Shown here: piece by piece, positions 32,827 through 44,324 of the stretch
Layout: every line of letters begins with the position of its first letter
How positions within the stretch are numbered: position 1 is the stretch's first letter
Source: Mortierella alpina
Lineage: Eukaryota > Mortierellomycota > Mortierellomycetes > Mortierellales > Mortierellaceae
Direction: 5' to 3'
NCBI GenBank assembly: GCA_029449245.1
Contig: JANATF010000009.1
Coordinates: 62,001 to 126,000, forward strand
Length of the DNA: 64,000 nt
Program-made: the position numbers and the translations under genes
The notes under the pieces: generated by a model
The model's database searches: none
Told to the model about the DNA's origin: nothing
Seen by the model: only the letters and a program-made list of their open reading frames with translations

Positions 32827-35800
32827 ATGTACAGCCACCAACCCTCACAGCTGAGCAACCTCTCGCGCTCACTCCCACCCACACCGAGTCAGCTGCACCC
32901 GTCCGTCATGCACGACTCAGAGGCAGTGCCAGACGACTACTTTGGCGAATCCGAAGAGGTGCCGCTGCCATTTCCCATCAAGACCATCGTCGCCGACCCC
33001 CAGACTGGGCTTAGCCTCACGCTCATCTCTGCTCTCGGAGCAGGGTCCTATGCAGTCGTCTATCTCGCCAGGGAGGTGGCCTCAGGGACCCTCTATGCGC
33101 TCAAGTGTCTGGGCAAGAACAAGTTAACGCAGGATGAGGTTGCCATCCAGCGAAACGAGGTAATGCTCGTCGTGTTGCTCGTATGACGGCATAGCCAGGC
33201 GACTGCAGAGTCGTCTTTAGCAAAACGTATACAGGATCCATCTGCAACTTGATACCTCTTTCTGACGGACGCGCTCGGCTTTTCCTTCTCTGCAGGTCGA
33301 CATCCACATGTCTTTGCCAAAGCACCGCAATATTGTCCACTTGTTCAACATGTTTGAGACGACTCAGCACCTGTTCCTGCTCATGGAGTACGCCTCGGGG
33401 ATGGATATGTACCAGTGGATCAGCACGCGCTCTGACAGGGTGGACCCTGTCAGCGGAGCACCCCATTCGCCCTCATCGCGCTACAGCGTCATCAAGATCC
33501 TCTTTGACCAGGTGCTGGAGGGTGTCGGTCAAGTTCATCTCTGTGGCGTGGCCCATCGGGACCTCAAGCCAGAGAACTTTTTGATCGAGTACGCGGATGG
33601 CCAGTACACTGTCAAAATCACCGACTTTGGCCTGGCAACAACGGACACTGAAAGCGACGAGTTTGAGTGCGGCAGCAAACCTTATATGAGCTTTGGTGAG
33701 CAATCCGTGCTTTTTTTTTTTGGTTCACCGCTGCAAAGTGTCACTCTGCTGTCAATGCTCCTGCTGACGCATTTTAGTGACTCTGACCTATCTCTTCTCT
33801 CACTAACTCTGCTTACTCGGGTTCCTTCAGAGTGCCGTAATGGGATCGACAGAGAGTACAATGTTCAACAGTCAGACCTATGGTCCCTTGGAATCATCCT
33901 GATCAATCTCCTTTATCATCGCTGCCCCTGGTCCGATCCCTGCCCACAGTCCTCCTTTGCATTTTCAGAGTTCCTGAAGAGTCGAGTCGATTTTTTACAG
34001 AAGCGGTTTGAAGACATGCCTGGCCCAGTGGCCAGGTGGCTCGGGCTGCGCGCGTTTGCTTTTGTTGGGATGGGCAGATTCAATAGGAGGCGCACAAGAC
34101 CAGGTATCGAAGATTGGAAGTCTTGGATGGGCGACTTTGTACCACGTATGCTTGGCGAAATCGACACAACATCAGAGCAGGAAGACGATTATGATGAGGA
34201 GGAGGAGTACCGCGAGTATCTGGCCCTTTACGAGGACGAAGCACTGGAAAAGGAGGTGGAAGGCGAAGAGATCATTGACGATGCTGATGACGATGACAAC
34301 CAGGTGGTGCCCATTACTATCCAGCAGTCATCCCTCAAGGACGGTCATCAGTCGTATTTGGACCCAGGACGAGCGTATGCATCATACCATGTACCCATGC
34401 ATTCCAAGCTCGGGAACGCCTTCATCTCTTCCTCTGCACCAAAGTTCGACCCATCCGCTTTCTATCAGCCTGCGCGCCTTCGGCAAGAGTCATGGTCCGA
34501 TGCCATAGATGTGGAAGGCACGGAAGATGCAGAGATGGATTTTTCGGCGCCCATCTTATTCGAGGAGAGCGAGGACGACGAGCATCATGGACACGAGAGT
34601 GAAGATGACGACGATTCTCTTGGACTTGCAGTGGCGCTTCCAGACGATTTCATTGACCCTCTTCCACAGTCGAGCAATGCATCCTCGGGGCAGCAAACTC
34701 CCTCGACCCCCAAGCTGACCCACCTTAACTTTAACATCGAAAAGAGGCAGTTTCCAGCTCACCTTCGTTTGGAGCTGGACTCTTTGAATCAGCATTCACT
34801 ACAGGAGCCCTTGATGCGCAGTGCAGGCCGCGCATCCCCAGCCGCTGAGATCAACACCTTGGTCTTTATTGAGCCGGATACAGCACACTCTGCTATCGAC
34901 GCCGCACAGAGTTCGTCTGGAGATGGCCACGCATCGTCCCTACCTTCTTCGAGCCATATGGAGGCAGCGTTGGGTCCGGGATCTGCCAGGGACAACGAGC
35001 AGGCCCATCCTAAGCAGCACATGAGGAAACCCGCTCGTAATTTGCGAGACGTTAAGGCTGCGCCTTTTGTCTTTCCACCTCTCAAGACACCCACTACGGC
35101 CAGCATCTCTCTGGCGGACAGCATGTCCACACAGATATCTCCCTCAAAAGAAAAGGCTGTATCTCAACCGACAACGCTGTCCAAGCAACAGGAAAGCAAG
35201 GATCAATCTGCGCCAAAGGAAATCCAGAAGCCGTCGACCGACAAGTCCAATATTTACATTATACCAAAACGCTCTCAGCTCGGTCCATGGGGTGCTCAGG
35301 CTGCAGGACACCAGCCCTCTCGACCCAACGATAACAACACAACCGCCACTAATCGCAACGCAAGTTGGAGACGAGGACATCACCGTGGAGGCAGCTGGAC
35401 GTCAACAGATGACACTTGGGACACTCGCAAGGACGCCTCTGGGCGCAATGGAGAGGATGGACCTGGAACCAGTTCAGGAAAGTGGCGCGCTCGATTGGAA
35501 GATAGGGAGGATGCACAAATGGGATTGCCGCCTAGAGTTGAAAACAAATTTCGGCCCAGATATCGACAGGGCCGACGATTCGCTCCAAACGCAAACACTG
35601 CCACTCTTCCCCCCGCGCCTCCCATGCCACAGTCTAGTTCCGGCGGTCCTCGGTCGCGCCATCAGAGTCGATCCGGAGCTGTGTTTGACGCTTCTTCTGG
35701 ATGGGGTAATCACGCACCCGTCCATGACACTTTCAAAGATCTGTCGCAACAGGACCAGGTACCGCAGCCAAAGTATCAGAACAGCCAGCTTCGAATGCAG

Positions 35801-36223
35801 GGCAAGGGCAGCTTGGGCAGTTCTACGTTAAAGCTTGCGGGGCAGCGCAACAAAAGCCTTGTCGACCTTAGGGCGGCGGTTGATCCGACGAACCAGTCAT
35901 GGCGACAGCCGATCTCGTCAGGCTTTGATTCAGCGGTCTCATCCTCACAGACAGCATCCAGTATTTCAAAGGCCCGATCCCAGAGCGGTGCGTTTGTCGA
36001 TCCTGGCCAGCGTAAAGGTGCAAATGGTGTCCATCCGCTGGAGCAGAGCACGTCAGGCTCGCTACCGTTCAAGAGCAGGCTAACAGATCGGCTCACAGGC
36101 ACGGACGGGGAGTTACCGGGCGACAACATTTATCACCCACCTCACTGGCACGAACGAAAGTCGAGCAGCTCTAGCATAGGAAGTTTTTCCAAACACCCGC
36201 CGAGACGCCCGGCTAGGCCGTAA
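32827..36223 (+). CDS. KSP1: KSP1/SKS1-like serine/threonine protein kinase
   Basis: Fungal Ser/Thr kinase of the Ksp1/Sks1/Ran1 group; in yeast Ksp1 associates with TORC1 and restrains autophagy. Exons 32827-33159, 33296-33695 and 33831-36223 give 1041 residues. Kinase features: glycine loop GAGSYAVVYLA, YALKCLGK (VAIK lysine), GVAHRDLKPENFLIE, KITDFGLATTD, an activation segment with ECGSKPYMSFE, and SDLWSLGIILINLLY. The catalytic domain ends near residue 400. The remaining about 640 residues are disordered: an acidic stretch (EQEDDYDEEEEYREY), then Ser/Pro/Gln-rich and basic RGHHRGG regions. Family members have similarly long tails. Which paralogue it matches is less sure than the group. 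Confidence 0.88.
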
Positions 36224-36414
36224 AGGTGGCACCCGACCTCCTAAAAACATCAACCTACTGACAGGAAACGATCAATGTATCTACATAAAGGCCACCACAG
36301 TTCAGACTTGTGAATTGCAGACACGTTTATTTTATTGCTGAAATAAGGCGGAGGAAAAGGAGGAGGAGGAAAGGGAAAAGGTGAAAGCGACGGGTAGGGA
36401 CTATATACGCAGAG

Positions 36415-38232
36415 TTACTTGATCTTGGCACCGACAACGGAGGGAACAGTGCAGTTGCCGTGCTCGCTGTGCAGCACATGGACAACGCCCTCATCGGATT
36501 TCCAGGCAGCACAAAGATCGCTGGTAGTGTGAAGACCGGGCTGAATGGTCTCCCAGATCTTCTTCTTGGGGTTCATCACCTCCTCGGGTTTCTCGTCTAC
36601 ATGATATTGTAAGGAAGAAGGCGACGGTTAATGGGACGAACTCTGATAGAAAGATGTGTACGTGGGTGGGCGGTGGACTCTTAATCTGCTTGTGTTTTTT
36701 TTCATTCTTTTACCTTTCCAGTCGCCAAAGTAGCACTTGTCACCGGGCTTGGAACCCTTAGGAGGCTCGACCAACTCGAGCTTGCCAGAGTCATCCGTGG
36801 CAGCGAGAACCATGGCAAAGGACTTGACGCCTCTCATGGTGGCGGGCTTGAGGTTGCAGACACAGACCAACCAGCGGTTCTCCATCTCCTCAATGGGGAT
36901 GTGCTTGACCAGACCACTGACAATCGTCCTAGGTTCGGCCTCACCGATATCCACGGTCTCGACATAGAGAGAGTCTGCATCGGGGTGCTTCTCGACATTC
37001 AAGATCTTGCCGACGCGGAGATCAATCTGCCAAGGCTGAGGGGTGGCGGGTCCAGTAGGAACCACGGGGGCCTTGGGGGCCTTGACCTTCTTTTCCTTCT
37101 TTTGAGTGTTGAAGCCATGAGCGGGGACAGCTTCAGCAGAGGTCGTGGCAGCGGCAGCGACGGCAGGAGCAGCAGCAGTCTCGGCGTTGGCAGCATTGGC
37201 CTCCTTCTTGGCCTTCTTCTCCTCGGCCTTGGCCTCCTTTTTGCTGTTCTTCTTGGCCTTCTTCTCGTCCGCGGTAGATCCGACAGGGGCAGCCTTTTCC
37301 TTGGGTGCAATCTTGAGTTCTGGCAAGTCCAGATCAATGGCGACGGGCGACAGATGTCCCAAGTCTCCAGCCTGTTCCTGGATCAAGTCGAACCACCGAG
37401 TCAAGTGGCTGCGCTTCAACTGTCCGTCTCTTGTCATAGCGCTCTATGGGGTGTTTTTTTTTGGTTATGAGGGTCCCAAAGAATCAACATGCGTTTCAAG
37501 TTTTCCTCCAGAGGAAACACAAACTTTCCCTTTCCACTTACGACTTGCTCATGGACCTTGACAAACGACCAGAGGTCGGCATTGGAGATGGTATGGCCGA
37601 CAATGTAGGTGCGTGTCTCGAGATGGTCGTTCAATGCCTATGTTATTGCGCGGACAAGTTTGTGTGTTCACGGTGAGGTTGTGATGACTTTCTCCATTTT
37701 TCCCTTGTCGAGCAATAGTCGGAAACACGAACACAAAAAACCAACCTTGGCAAGGGGAGTGAGATCCTTCTCAAAGCGGGCGATCCACTCTTGGACCTGA
37801 CGAGTCGAAGCATGACGCGCAACGTTGCGACGATGGATACCACCATGGAGCAAAAAAAAACAGAACGAAAACGAACAGAAAACAAAGAAAGCAAGACGAA
37901 GGTGTGAGTCACTTTTTCTTCTGGCGTCAGGTGTCCGAGAAAAAAAAAAGAGTCCTTCCTGCGCCTCCTGGTCCATGGTCAACAAAGAAAAAAGAAGCGA
38001 CATCGCCTCCAGTCCACGAGTTGGGTTGAATGGATGTGGACGTAATGTCACACTCCTGGCTCGTCAAAACGACAAAAGAATCCACGATGCGCTGAGGTTG
38101 GTGAGGCTGGCTGGAAGGCCAATGAAAGCATACCTCCGTGCGGTCAGAGTCGGTCTTGCCCAGCAGGACCTCTGCGCCGCCGAGGGGTCCTTGGCATGCG
38201 TTGATGAAGGAGGTGGTCGCGGAGTGGGACAT
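36415..38232 (-). CDS. ARC1: ARC1/AIMP1-like tRNA-binding cofactor of aminoacyl-tRNA synthetases
   Basis: Cytosolic tRNA-binding protein that docks Met- and Glu-tRNA synthetases and raises their efficiency. Exons 38232-38134, 37796-37746, 37637-37542, 37443-36714 and 36596-36415 give 385 residues. The N-terminal about 110 residues form a GST-C-like domain (WIARFEKDLTPL, YIVGHTISNADLWSFVKVHE). A Lys/Ala/Glu-rich linker (about 130-200) follows. The EMAP-II/tRNA-bind OB fold begins IDLRVGKILNVEKHPDADSLYVE and contains ETVDIGEAEPRTIVSGL, NLKPATMRGVKSFAMVL and GDKCYFGDW. It ends VVGAKIK. The 51-base second exon has a GTTGGT donor. Divergent from EF-Ts with 271 bases between starts. Confidence 0.93.
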
Positions 38233-38503
38233 GGTGTGGATGCAGAGGAGAGGAATGGTGTGTTTGTCCGCCTATGCCGAGGATATCAGCATAAATAAGG
38301 CCACAAGCCACACCCTGGGTGATCCTCAGCAGGGGCAGCAGGCAGGCAGGCAGGCGGTATCCGAACAGGGTATTCTCTCACGCTTCGTCGTCGTTCGTTT
38401 TCTTGTTTGTTTCCGACCTCGCTCTCCGTCGCTGTTCTCTCCCTTGTCCTCCCCCCTTGTCCTCCTCTCCCTTGTCCTCCTCCTCGTCCTCCGCTTCTCC
38501 ACC

Positions 38504-39860
38504 ATGTTCCGCTCCCTCGTGCGCGCATCCGCAAGCGCCCCTAGACTGATCATCCGCCATGCCAGCTCCACAGCCACACCAGCAGTCAAGCCCAACATCA
38601 AGATGCTGGCAGAGATTCGCAAGACCATCGAAGGCATCTCCATGATGAAGGCAAAGGAGGCTCTCGTCCACACCAACAACGACCTCCAAAAGGCTCTCGA
38701 ATGGGTCCGGGAGGACGAGGCCAAGGCCGGAACCAAAAAAGCCGAGAAGCTCAAGGACCGCCAGGCTCTCGAGGGTCTTGTCGGTGTCGTTGTCGGCGAG
38801 GTCGGAGACCGTGGTAACCGTGGTGCCATTGTTGAGGTAAAAAAAAAAAAGAGCTTCAACTCTTTTATGAAAAGGAGTCTCTTTACCAGCACCCATGCCT
38901 TGATACTCTCCTCATGGAACCCCACTGTGGATCCATGATCTGCTTTAAGCGTAGGGGTGTACAAAAAGTCGTGCGACATGGATGACTCACTTCCCCCGAT
39001 CTGCCTTCATCCTTTGTTTTTTCCACCTTTATCGTCTTTAGTTGAACTGCGAGACCGACTTTGTTTCCAGGAACGATCTGTTCAAGGGTCTTGTCAGTCA
39101 GATTGCTTCGACCGCATTGTTGGTCGTCGATGGATCGCCCGCGTCGGCAGATCAGAAGGGTCTTGTCCAGGAGGTCAAAATTTCAGAACTCTTGCAGGCA
39201 CCCATCCTTCCTGACCCTACACCCGCCACAGCCACAGAAGGAGCAGCAGCAGCAGCAGCAGCAGGATCTGAAGCAGCAACACAGCACGAGTTTGCGACCG
39301 TTCAGGAATCCATCACCAAAATGATTGGAAAACTCGGTGAAAACATTTCTCTGCGTCGATGTGCCATTGTTCACATTCCCGAGAACCAGCGCGGCATGGT
39401 CCTGACAGGAGGAGCAACGCACGGAGGTGAGAAGCATCCTTATGCAGGAAAGATGGGCGCGCTCTCCGTCATGACCTTGGTCTCGAAGCAAGGTGGGTCC
39501 AAGAAGGTGGTGCCCTCGGCCGCCGTCACGACACTTTCTCGCCAATTGACCCGCCACCTGATTGCCTCGCCCTCCATCACGATCCACCAGGAGGATTGCA
39601 AAATCCCACTGGAGGTTTCGAATGGTGGCCATGCACCCCCCGAGGAGGTCGATGCTTGGTTGGATGAGAGAGTGTTGATGCGTCAGCCCTTTGTCTTTGG
39701 AGGTGGGAAGGTCGAGCAGGTGATTGCCAAGATTGCCAAGGAGGAGGGGCTTCGTATCAAGATCGTGGATGCTGTGCGCTGGGAGAGAGGTGAGGGGATG
39801 GTAAAAGCTGAAGCTGTGGACTTTGCTGAAGAGGTCAGACGTCAGATCGAGAACAAGTAG
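38504..39860 (+). CDS. TSFM: Mitochondrial translation elongation factor EF-Ts
   Basis: Guanine-nucleotide exchange factor for mitochondrial EF-Tu. Exons 38504-38836 and 39042-39860 give 383 residues. A presequence (MFRSLVRASASAPRLIIRHA) precedes the UBA-like EF-Ts N-domain: IRKTIEGISMMKAKEALVHTNNDLQKALEWV. The junction GAIVE | LNCETDFVSRND restores the highly conserved nucleotide-exchange segment. The core follows with GENISLRRC and ending in the subdomain IAKEEGLRIKIVDAVRWERGEG. An Ala-rich insertion with a GCA run sits near residue 185. Saccharomyces lacks this protein, whereas other fungi retain it. Confidence 0.95.
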
Positions 39861-40113
39861 GAAAAACCAAAACACAAAAACCCCCTACCCCCATCATTCG
39901 ATATCATACAATAGAGCCACAAGGATATAGACGCTTTCTTTTTTTTCATTCATCGTTTTTTTGTATCATGAGTGAGGGTGTGGCAGTCTGTTTGAGTTCG
40001 AGGCCAAACGGTTTATTATGGGAGGAGAGGGCGACAGTAAAGAGAATGGGGATATAGCGGAGGGTGAGGATGAGGTGCAATCTAATCGAGGGTCAAGGTG
40101 TTTGCTTTTTTTT

Positions 40114-42466
40114 TTATGTGTAGGTGTACTGGGGTCCTCCTCCTCCCTCTGGCACAGTCCAGTCAATGTTCTGGCTGGGATCCTTGATGTCGCAGGTTTT
40201 GCAGTGAATACAGTTCTGCGAGTTGATCTGAAGCCTCTTGGAACCCTCGGGTCCGCTTTCGTCATCCACAAACTCGTACACGCCCGCAGGACAGAAGCGA
40301 CCCTCGGGTCCGTCAAAGATCTTTAGGTTACGCTCCACTGGGATATCCTTGTTCTTCAACCGCAGGTGCACGGGCTGGTTCTCGGCGTGGTTGGTGCCTG
40401 TCCGGGAGACCGAGGTCAACAGATCAAACGAAATCACACCATCGGGCTTGGGGTAATCAATCTTTTGAGCATCCGTCGCTGCGCGGAGGCACTCGTGATC
40501 TGGCTTCCGGTTGTGGAATGTCCAGGGGGTCCTGCCCTTCAGAAGGATGGAATCGATACCCGAGTACATGACACCTCCGAGGTTGCCGAGGGGGCTGTGG
40601 AAACTAGGTCTGCAGTTGCGGATCTCGTGCAGCTCCTTCCAGATCCAGCTGTCCTTGACCTTTTGCTGGAAATCCTCCAAGACCACGGGCTTCTCCTCCG
40701 AATAATCCTCGGCTGTGATGGCAGTGTAGGCAGACTCGGCGGCGAGCATACCCGACTTCATGGCGGTGTGTGTTCCCTTGATCTTGACCAAGTTCAAGAA
40801 GCCGGCTGTGCATCCAATCAAGGCGCCTCCAGGAAAGTAGAGCTTGGGGATGGACTGGAGACCTCCCTCGTTCAGGGCACGAGCACCGTAGGTCATGCAC
40901 TCTCCACCCTCCAGAAGGTCCTTGACGAAGGGGTGGTGCTTGAAGCGCTGGAATTCCTTGTAGGGGTTGAGGTAAGGGTTCTGGTAGTCGAGTCCGATGA
41001 CGAGTCCCAGGCTGAGCATGTCCTCGCCCATGTGGTAGATGAAGGATCCGCCGTATGTCGAGTTGTCGATGGGCCAACCCAATCCGTGGACGACTGTTCC
41101 GGGCTTGGACTTTGATGGATCAATCTTCCAGACTTCCTTGAGACCAATGCCGTATGTCTGAGGGTCGCACTCCTCGCGCAGGCTGAACTTGCGGAAGAGC
41201 TGCTTGGTCAGGGAGCCGTGGCATCCCTCGGCAAAGAGGGTGACCTTGGCGTGAAACTCCATGCCGCGCTCAAAACCTTCCTTGGGCTGGAAGTTCTTGT
41301 CCAGTCCAACGTCGTTGGTGGCGATTCCCTTGACGCTTCCATCTTCATTGTAAAGGATCTATCAAGTGTTCCGAGGTGTGATTGAAGGAGCAGCAACAGT
41401 GTTCAGGGTGAGCGGCCTGGCAATCGACAGGGACTCATCATGACTGAGATAATTGAGCAGCGACCGGAGCGTGGGAACTTTCGGTGCGAATTTCCTTTTT
41501 CTCTGTCAAATCTCCTTTTTTTTTGTTACCTCACTGGCGGCGAATCCGGGGAAGACCTCGACTCCGGCCTCCTCGGCCTGCTCACCGAGCCATTTGACAT
41601 AGTTGCTGAGCGACACAATGTAGTTTCCCTTGTTGTTCATCTGCGGGGGGTGAGGCAAGGGGATGGCATAGTTCTTGGTGAACAGCTTCATTTGGTCCTT
41701 GAGCGCAGGCTGGTTCAGTGGGGCCTAGAGTGGGTATCAAAGGAAAAGAAAAAAAATGATGAGTACTTTTTATCCGGTCCCAGACGAGGTTGTAAAGTAA
41801 CCTGCCAACCAGCGCTAATCTGCTGCTGCTTGGGGTGGGGGGTTGTACTTACGCCCTTCTCCTTCCAGTCGGGAATCAGCTCGTCCAATGCGCGGGGCTC
41901 CAGCACGGCTCCGGACAGAGTATGGGCACCTATGTTCATCGAGTCGGAAGGGTTGCAAGGTTGGTCATCATGTCCATGTCCATGTGTAACATGAGTTTAG
42001 GGCGTGATAACTGAGTTATTTGATTATTTCCGCTCTGCCTCTTACCGATCTCTCCGGCCTTCTCGACCAAAACGACGCGCAGCTCGCGTCCATCAGCGTT
42101 GGCAAGCTGCTTGAGTTTGATGGCAGCACTGAGGCCAGCCGGGCCACCGCCGACAATGACCACATCGGTCTCGTCGGCGAAGCGCTCGGCCTTTGTAGGG
42201 TCCTCCTCCTCCTCGCCGGCGTCGTCCTCGGCGTTTAGGCTGGGCAGGTTCTGCGAGAAGGCACGGATGGCGGTTTGTTGGTGTGCATGGGTGTTCTTGA
42301 AGATAGCCTTCTGGGCAAGGGAGGTGGTCTGTCGGCGTCCCAGGGCTGCAGTGAGGGTGAGCAGCGTGCGTCTGGGAGCGTTGAGATTGGCCCTGGCAGC
42401 GGATGATCGCGCGATTGCCGAGTTGAGAGCACGCGAGGATCTGCCCATGTGGGTGAGCGAGGACAT
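40114..42466 (-). CDS. CIR2: Electron transfer flavoprotein-ubiquinone oxidoreductase (ETF-QO)
   Basis: Inner-membrane FAD and 4Fe-4S enzyme passing electrons from ETF (fatty-acid and amino-acid oxidation) to ubiquinone. Exons 42466-42046, 41929-41853, 41724-41530 and 41358-40114 give 645 residues. A long basic presequence (about 85 residues) precedes the FAD dinucleotide motif [34 protein letters not shown] and the [15 protein letters not shown] block are family-specific. The C-terminal cluster ligands appear as [11 protein letters not shown] and [14 protein letters not shown]. The C-terminus [12 protein letters not shown] is near the usual ETFDH ending. Length fits the family. It converges with EF-Ts. 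Confidence 0.96.
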
Positions 42467-43256
42467 TATGGCGGAGATCGGATCTTTTTTGATGAAGGAT
42501 CGAAGGCTCGAAGGCTCGAAAGGAATGCAAGTCCAAGGGTGCGACAAGGGGTGGAGAGAGAGAGTGTGTGTGTGTGAGTGAAAGAGAGAGAGGGAGAGTG
42601 GAGAAGGGGTTGTGGAGGATGAGAGAGAGAGAGAGAGAGAGAGGAGAGAGGAGAGGAGAAGAAGAGAGAGAAGCGAAAAAAAAAAGAGATCGGATGTGTG
42701 TGTGTGGATGGAGCAGCGAGAAATGCTCCGGGGACACACACGGATTCGAACAGGGGGCGCGTGGGTGTGCGGTGGTGCCCTGTCTGCAAATGGGATCAAG
42801 GCCCACTGCAGAAACACCGAGAAGACGGCCTGGTCGCACGGCCTGCGCTTGCCTGCCCGTCATCGTGCCGTGGAGGTGCGCTGGCATGTGATCCAAGGGG
42901 ACCACGGCGACGGACTGCTCAGCTCGCTCCTCTGCTCCTCTGCTCCTCTGCGCATACGAGGATGATGCCATGGACAGGCGCGCCTTGTCGGCCCAGCCAG
43001 CCCAGCCAGTGCACCGTGCCTGCCACCAAGGGACGATGCGCGCAAGGGTGTGGAGCGAGGCTCGATGCTGGCGTGTCTTTTGCCAGCGTCTTTGCTCAGT
43101 CTGCTGACCGACTGACGCATTGGCCTTTTTTTTTTCTTTTCTTTTCCTCTGTGCACTCTCGCTCCTATATTCCCACATCGCTCCTTCTCTGCCTCTCTCT
43201 TTCCTTCCCCAACAACCCACCGCCTATCACTCCATCTCTCAGCCCTTTTTGAAATC
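42467..43256. other. Divergent promoter, ETF-QO / SRPBCC protein
   Basis: About 790 bases. GA microsatellite tracts at 42556-42690 (CT on the ETF-QO coding strand) and a T/C-rich stretch at 43127-43210 ahead of the SRPBCC start. Middle part unique, no gene. Confidence 0.6.
42556..42690 (-). repeat. GA/GT microsatellite upstream of ETF-QO
   Basis: Includes gtgtgtgtgtg, then repeated gagagaga blocks and an A run. Purines on plus, pyrimidines on the ETF-QO coding strand. Confidence 0.85.
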
Positions 43257-44063
43257 ATGTCCGTCACCAGAGTAGTCGAATCGCGCGTTATCGACGTATG
43301 TCTTGACAACAGCCGCCCTCCATGGCCCCGCCTTCTCACCCACGCTGGCGACTAACCAGTCTCTTTTGCCTCCAACCCGATTCCCTTCAACCACAGGCGC
43401 CCGTTGAAATTGTCTGGAAACATGTCCGTACGGTCGAGCTTGGCTTTTGGAAAGCCGTCAAGAACGTGCAAGTCCAAGGAGCTCCTGGCGAAGGTGAGGC
43501 ATCCGTCACACCAACGTACTTGCACACAAGTTCGATCTGCTCAGCTCACTTATCCTTGTACTAAACACACGCCTCTTGTATAGTCGGTGGCATCAGAAAG
43601 ATCTCGTTCAACGATGGCGCTGTTCAAGAGGTCAAGATTGTAGAGCTTTCTGGTAAGGATGCAACTCTCGGTCTGACCCACTGAATCCGTGGGACCGATC
43701 TAACTCAAAGTTTGCTGGATGTGATATAGACCTCGCACACTCTGTGAGCTTTGACTTTATCGAGGCTCAGCCTCCTGTAGCATTCATGTCCGCCATGCAC
43801 ACCATCGCCCTCCGCAAGGTGACCGCCACCAACACCACCTTTGTGGAGTGGACCGCAGAGTTCTCGTCGGATGCTGACCTTGGTAATAGCAATAGCATCG
43901 TACTGGAGGGCTGGATATGGGGCACATCTTGGCAGTGATGACTGACATGACCTTGACCCCGTTGTTTCCGTCTCTCTATGCCATAGCGGTCATCGAGGAC
44001 AGCCGTTACAAGCGCCGTGAGGGTCTCGAGGACCTTGCCAAGGCTGCGGCCTCCACAAAGTGA
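43257..44063 (+). CDS. Small SRPBCC (START/Bet v1-like) domain protein
   Basis: Single-domain helix-grip protein of 144 residues, probably binding a hydrophobic ligand; role unknown. Five exons: 43257-43295, 43397-43493, 43584-43652, 43730-43882, 43987-44063, all with GT-AG borders in frame. The N-terminus VVESRVIDAPVEIVWKHVR and the W within the following helix region (GFWKAVKNV) are typical of the polyketide-cyclase/MxaD-like SRPBCC group. IRKISFNDGAVQEVKIVELSD, then SVSFDF, FVEWTAEFSSDAD and the C-terminal helix RYKRREGLEDLAKAA complete the fold. No catalytic signature is visible. It lies 261 bases upstream of DCC1 on the same strand. Confidence 0.82.
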
Positions 44064-44324
44064 GGAATGCGCGTTAGCGGGACACAGCACACAGCACACA
44101 GTAGCGCAATAAATGGCCTCGAAGCCTAATTCGAAAATGCAGTCCACAAGCCCATATTTTATTTTGATGTTGCCCATTCTTTCTTGGTCTTCTTGTACCT
44201 CTTCTCCTCCGCCGCCAATCCAGCTCCTACTCTCACTCTTCGCCGTCTTGGGCTCGTTCATCCTCCACGCCGCCACCTGCCGCCTGCTGATCGACACGGC
44301 CACGGCATCAACCACACACTCCGC

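Noticed and set aside
1-36223. A TORC1 gene cluster (Raptor plus KSP1-like kinase)
   Set aside because: The genes are about 29 kb apart with unrelated genes between them; shared pathway is probably coincidence.
40366-41115. 249-residue plus-strand ORF opposite ETF-QO
   Set aside because: Lies wholly antisense to a well conserved exon; Leu/Val/Gly-rich shadow.
42700-42780. TTCGAATC-like T-loop on the minus strand suggesting a tRNA
   Set aside because: The flanking bases do not form a T-stem and no acceptor, D or anticodon arms can be drawn.
42093-43220. 375-residue minus-strand ORF over the ETF-QO start and promoter
   Set aside because: Out of frame with ETF-QO and reads through GA/CT microsatellite; no domain.
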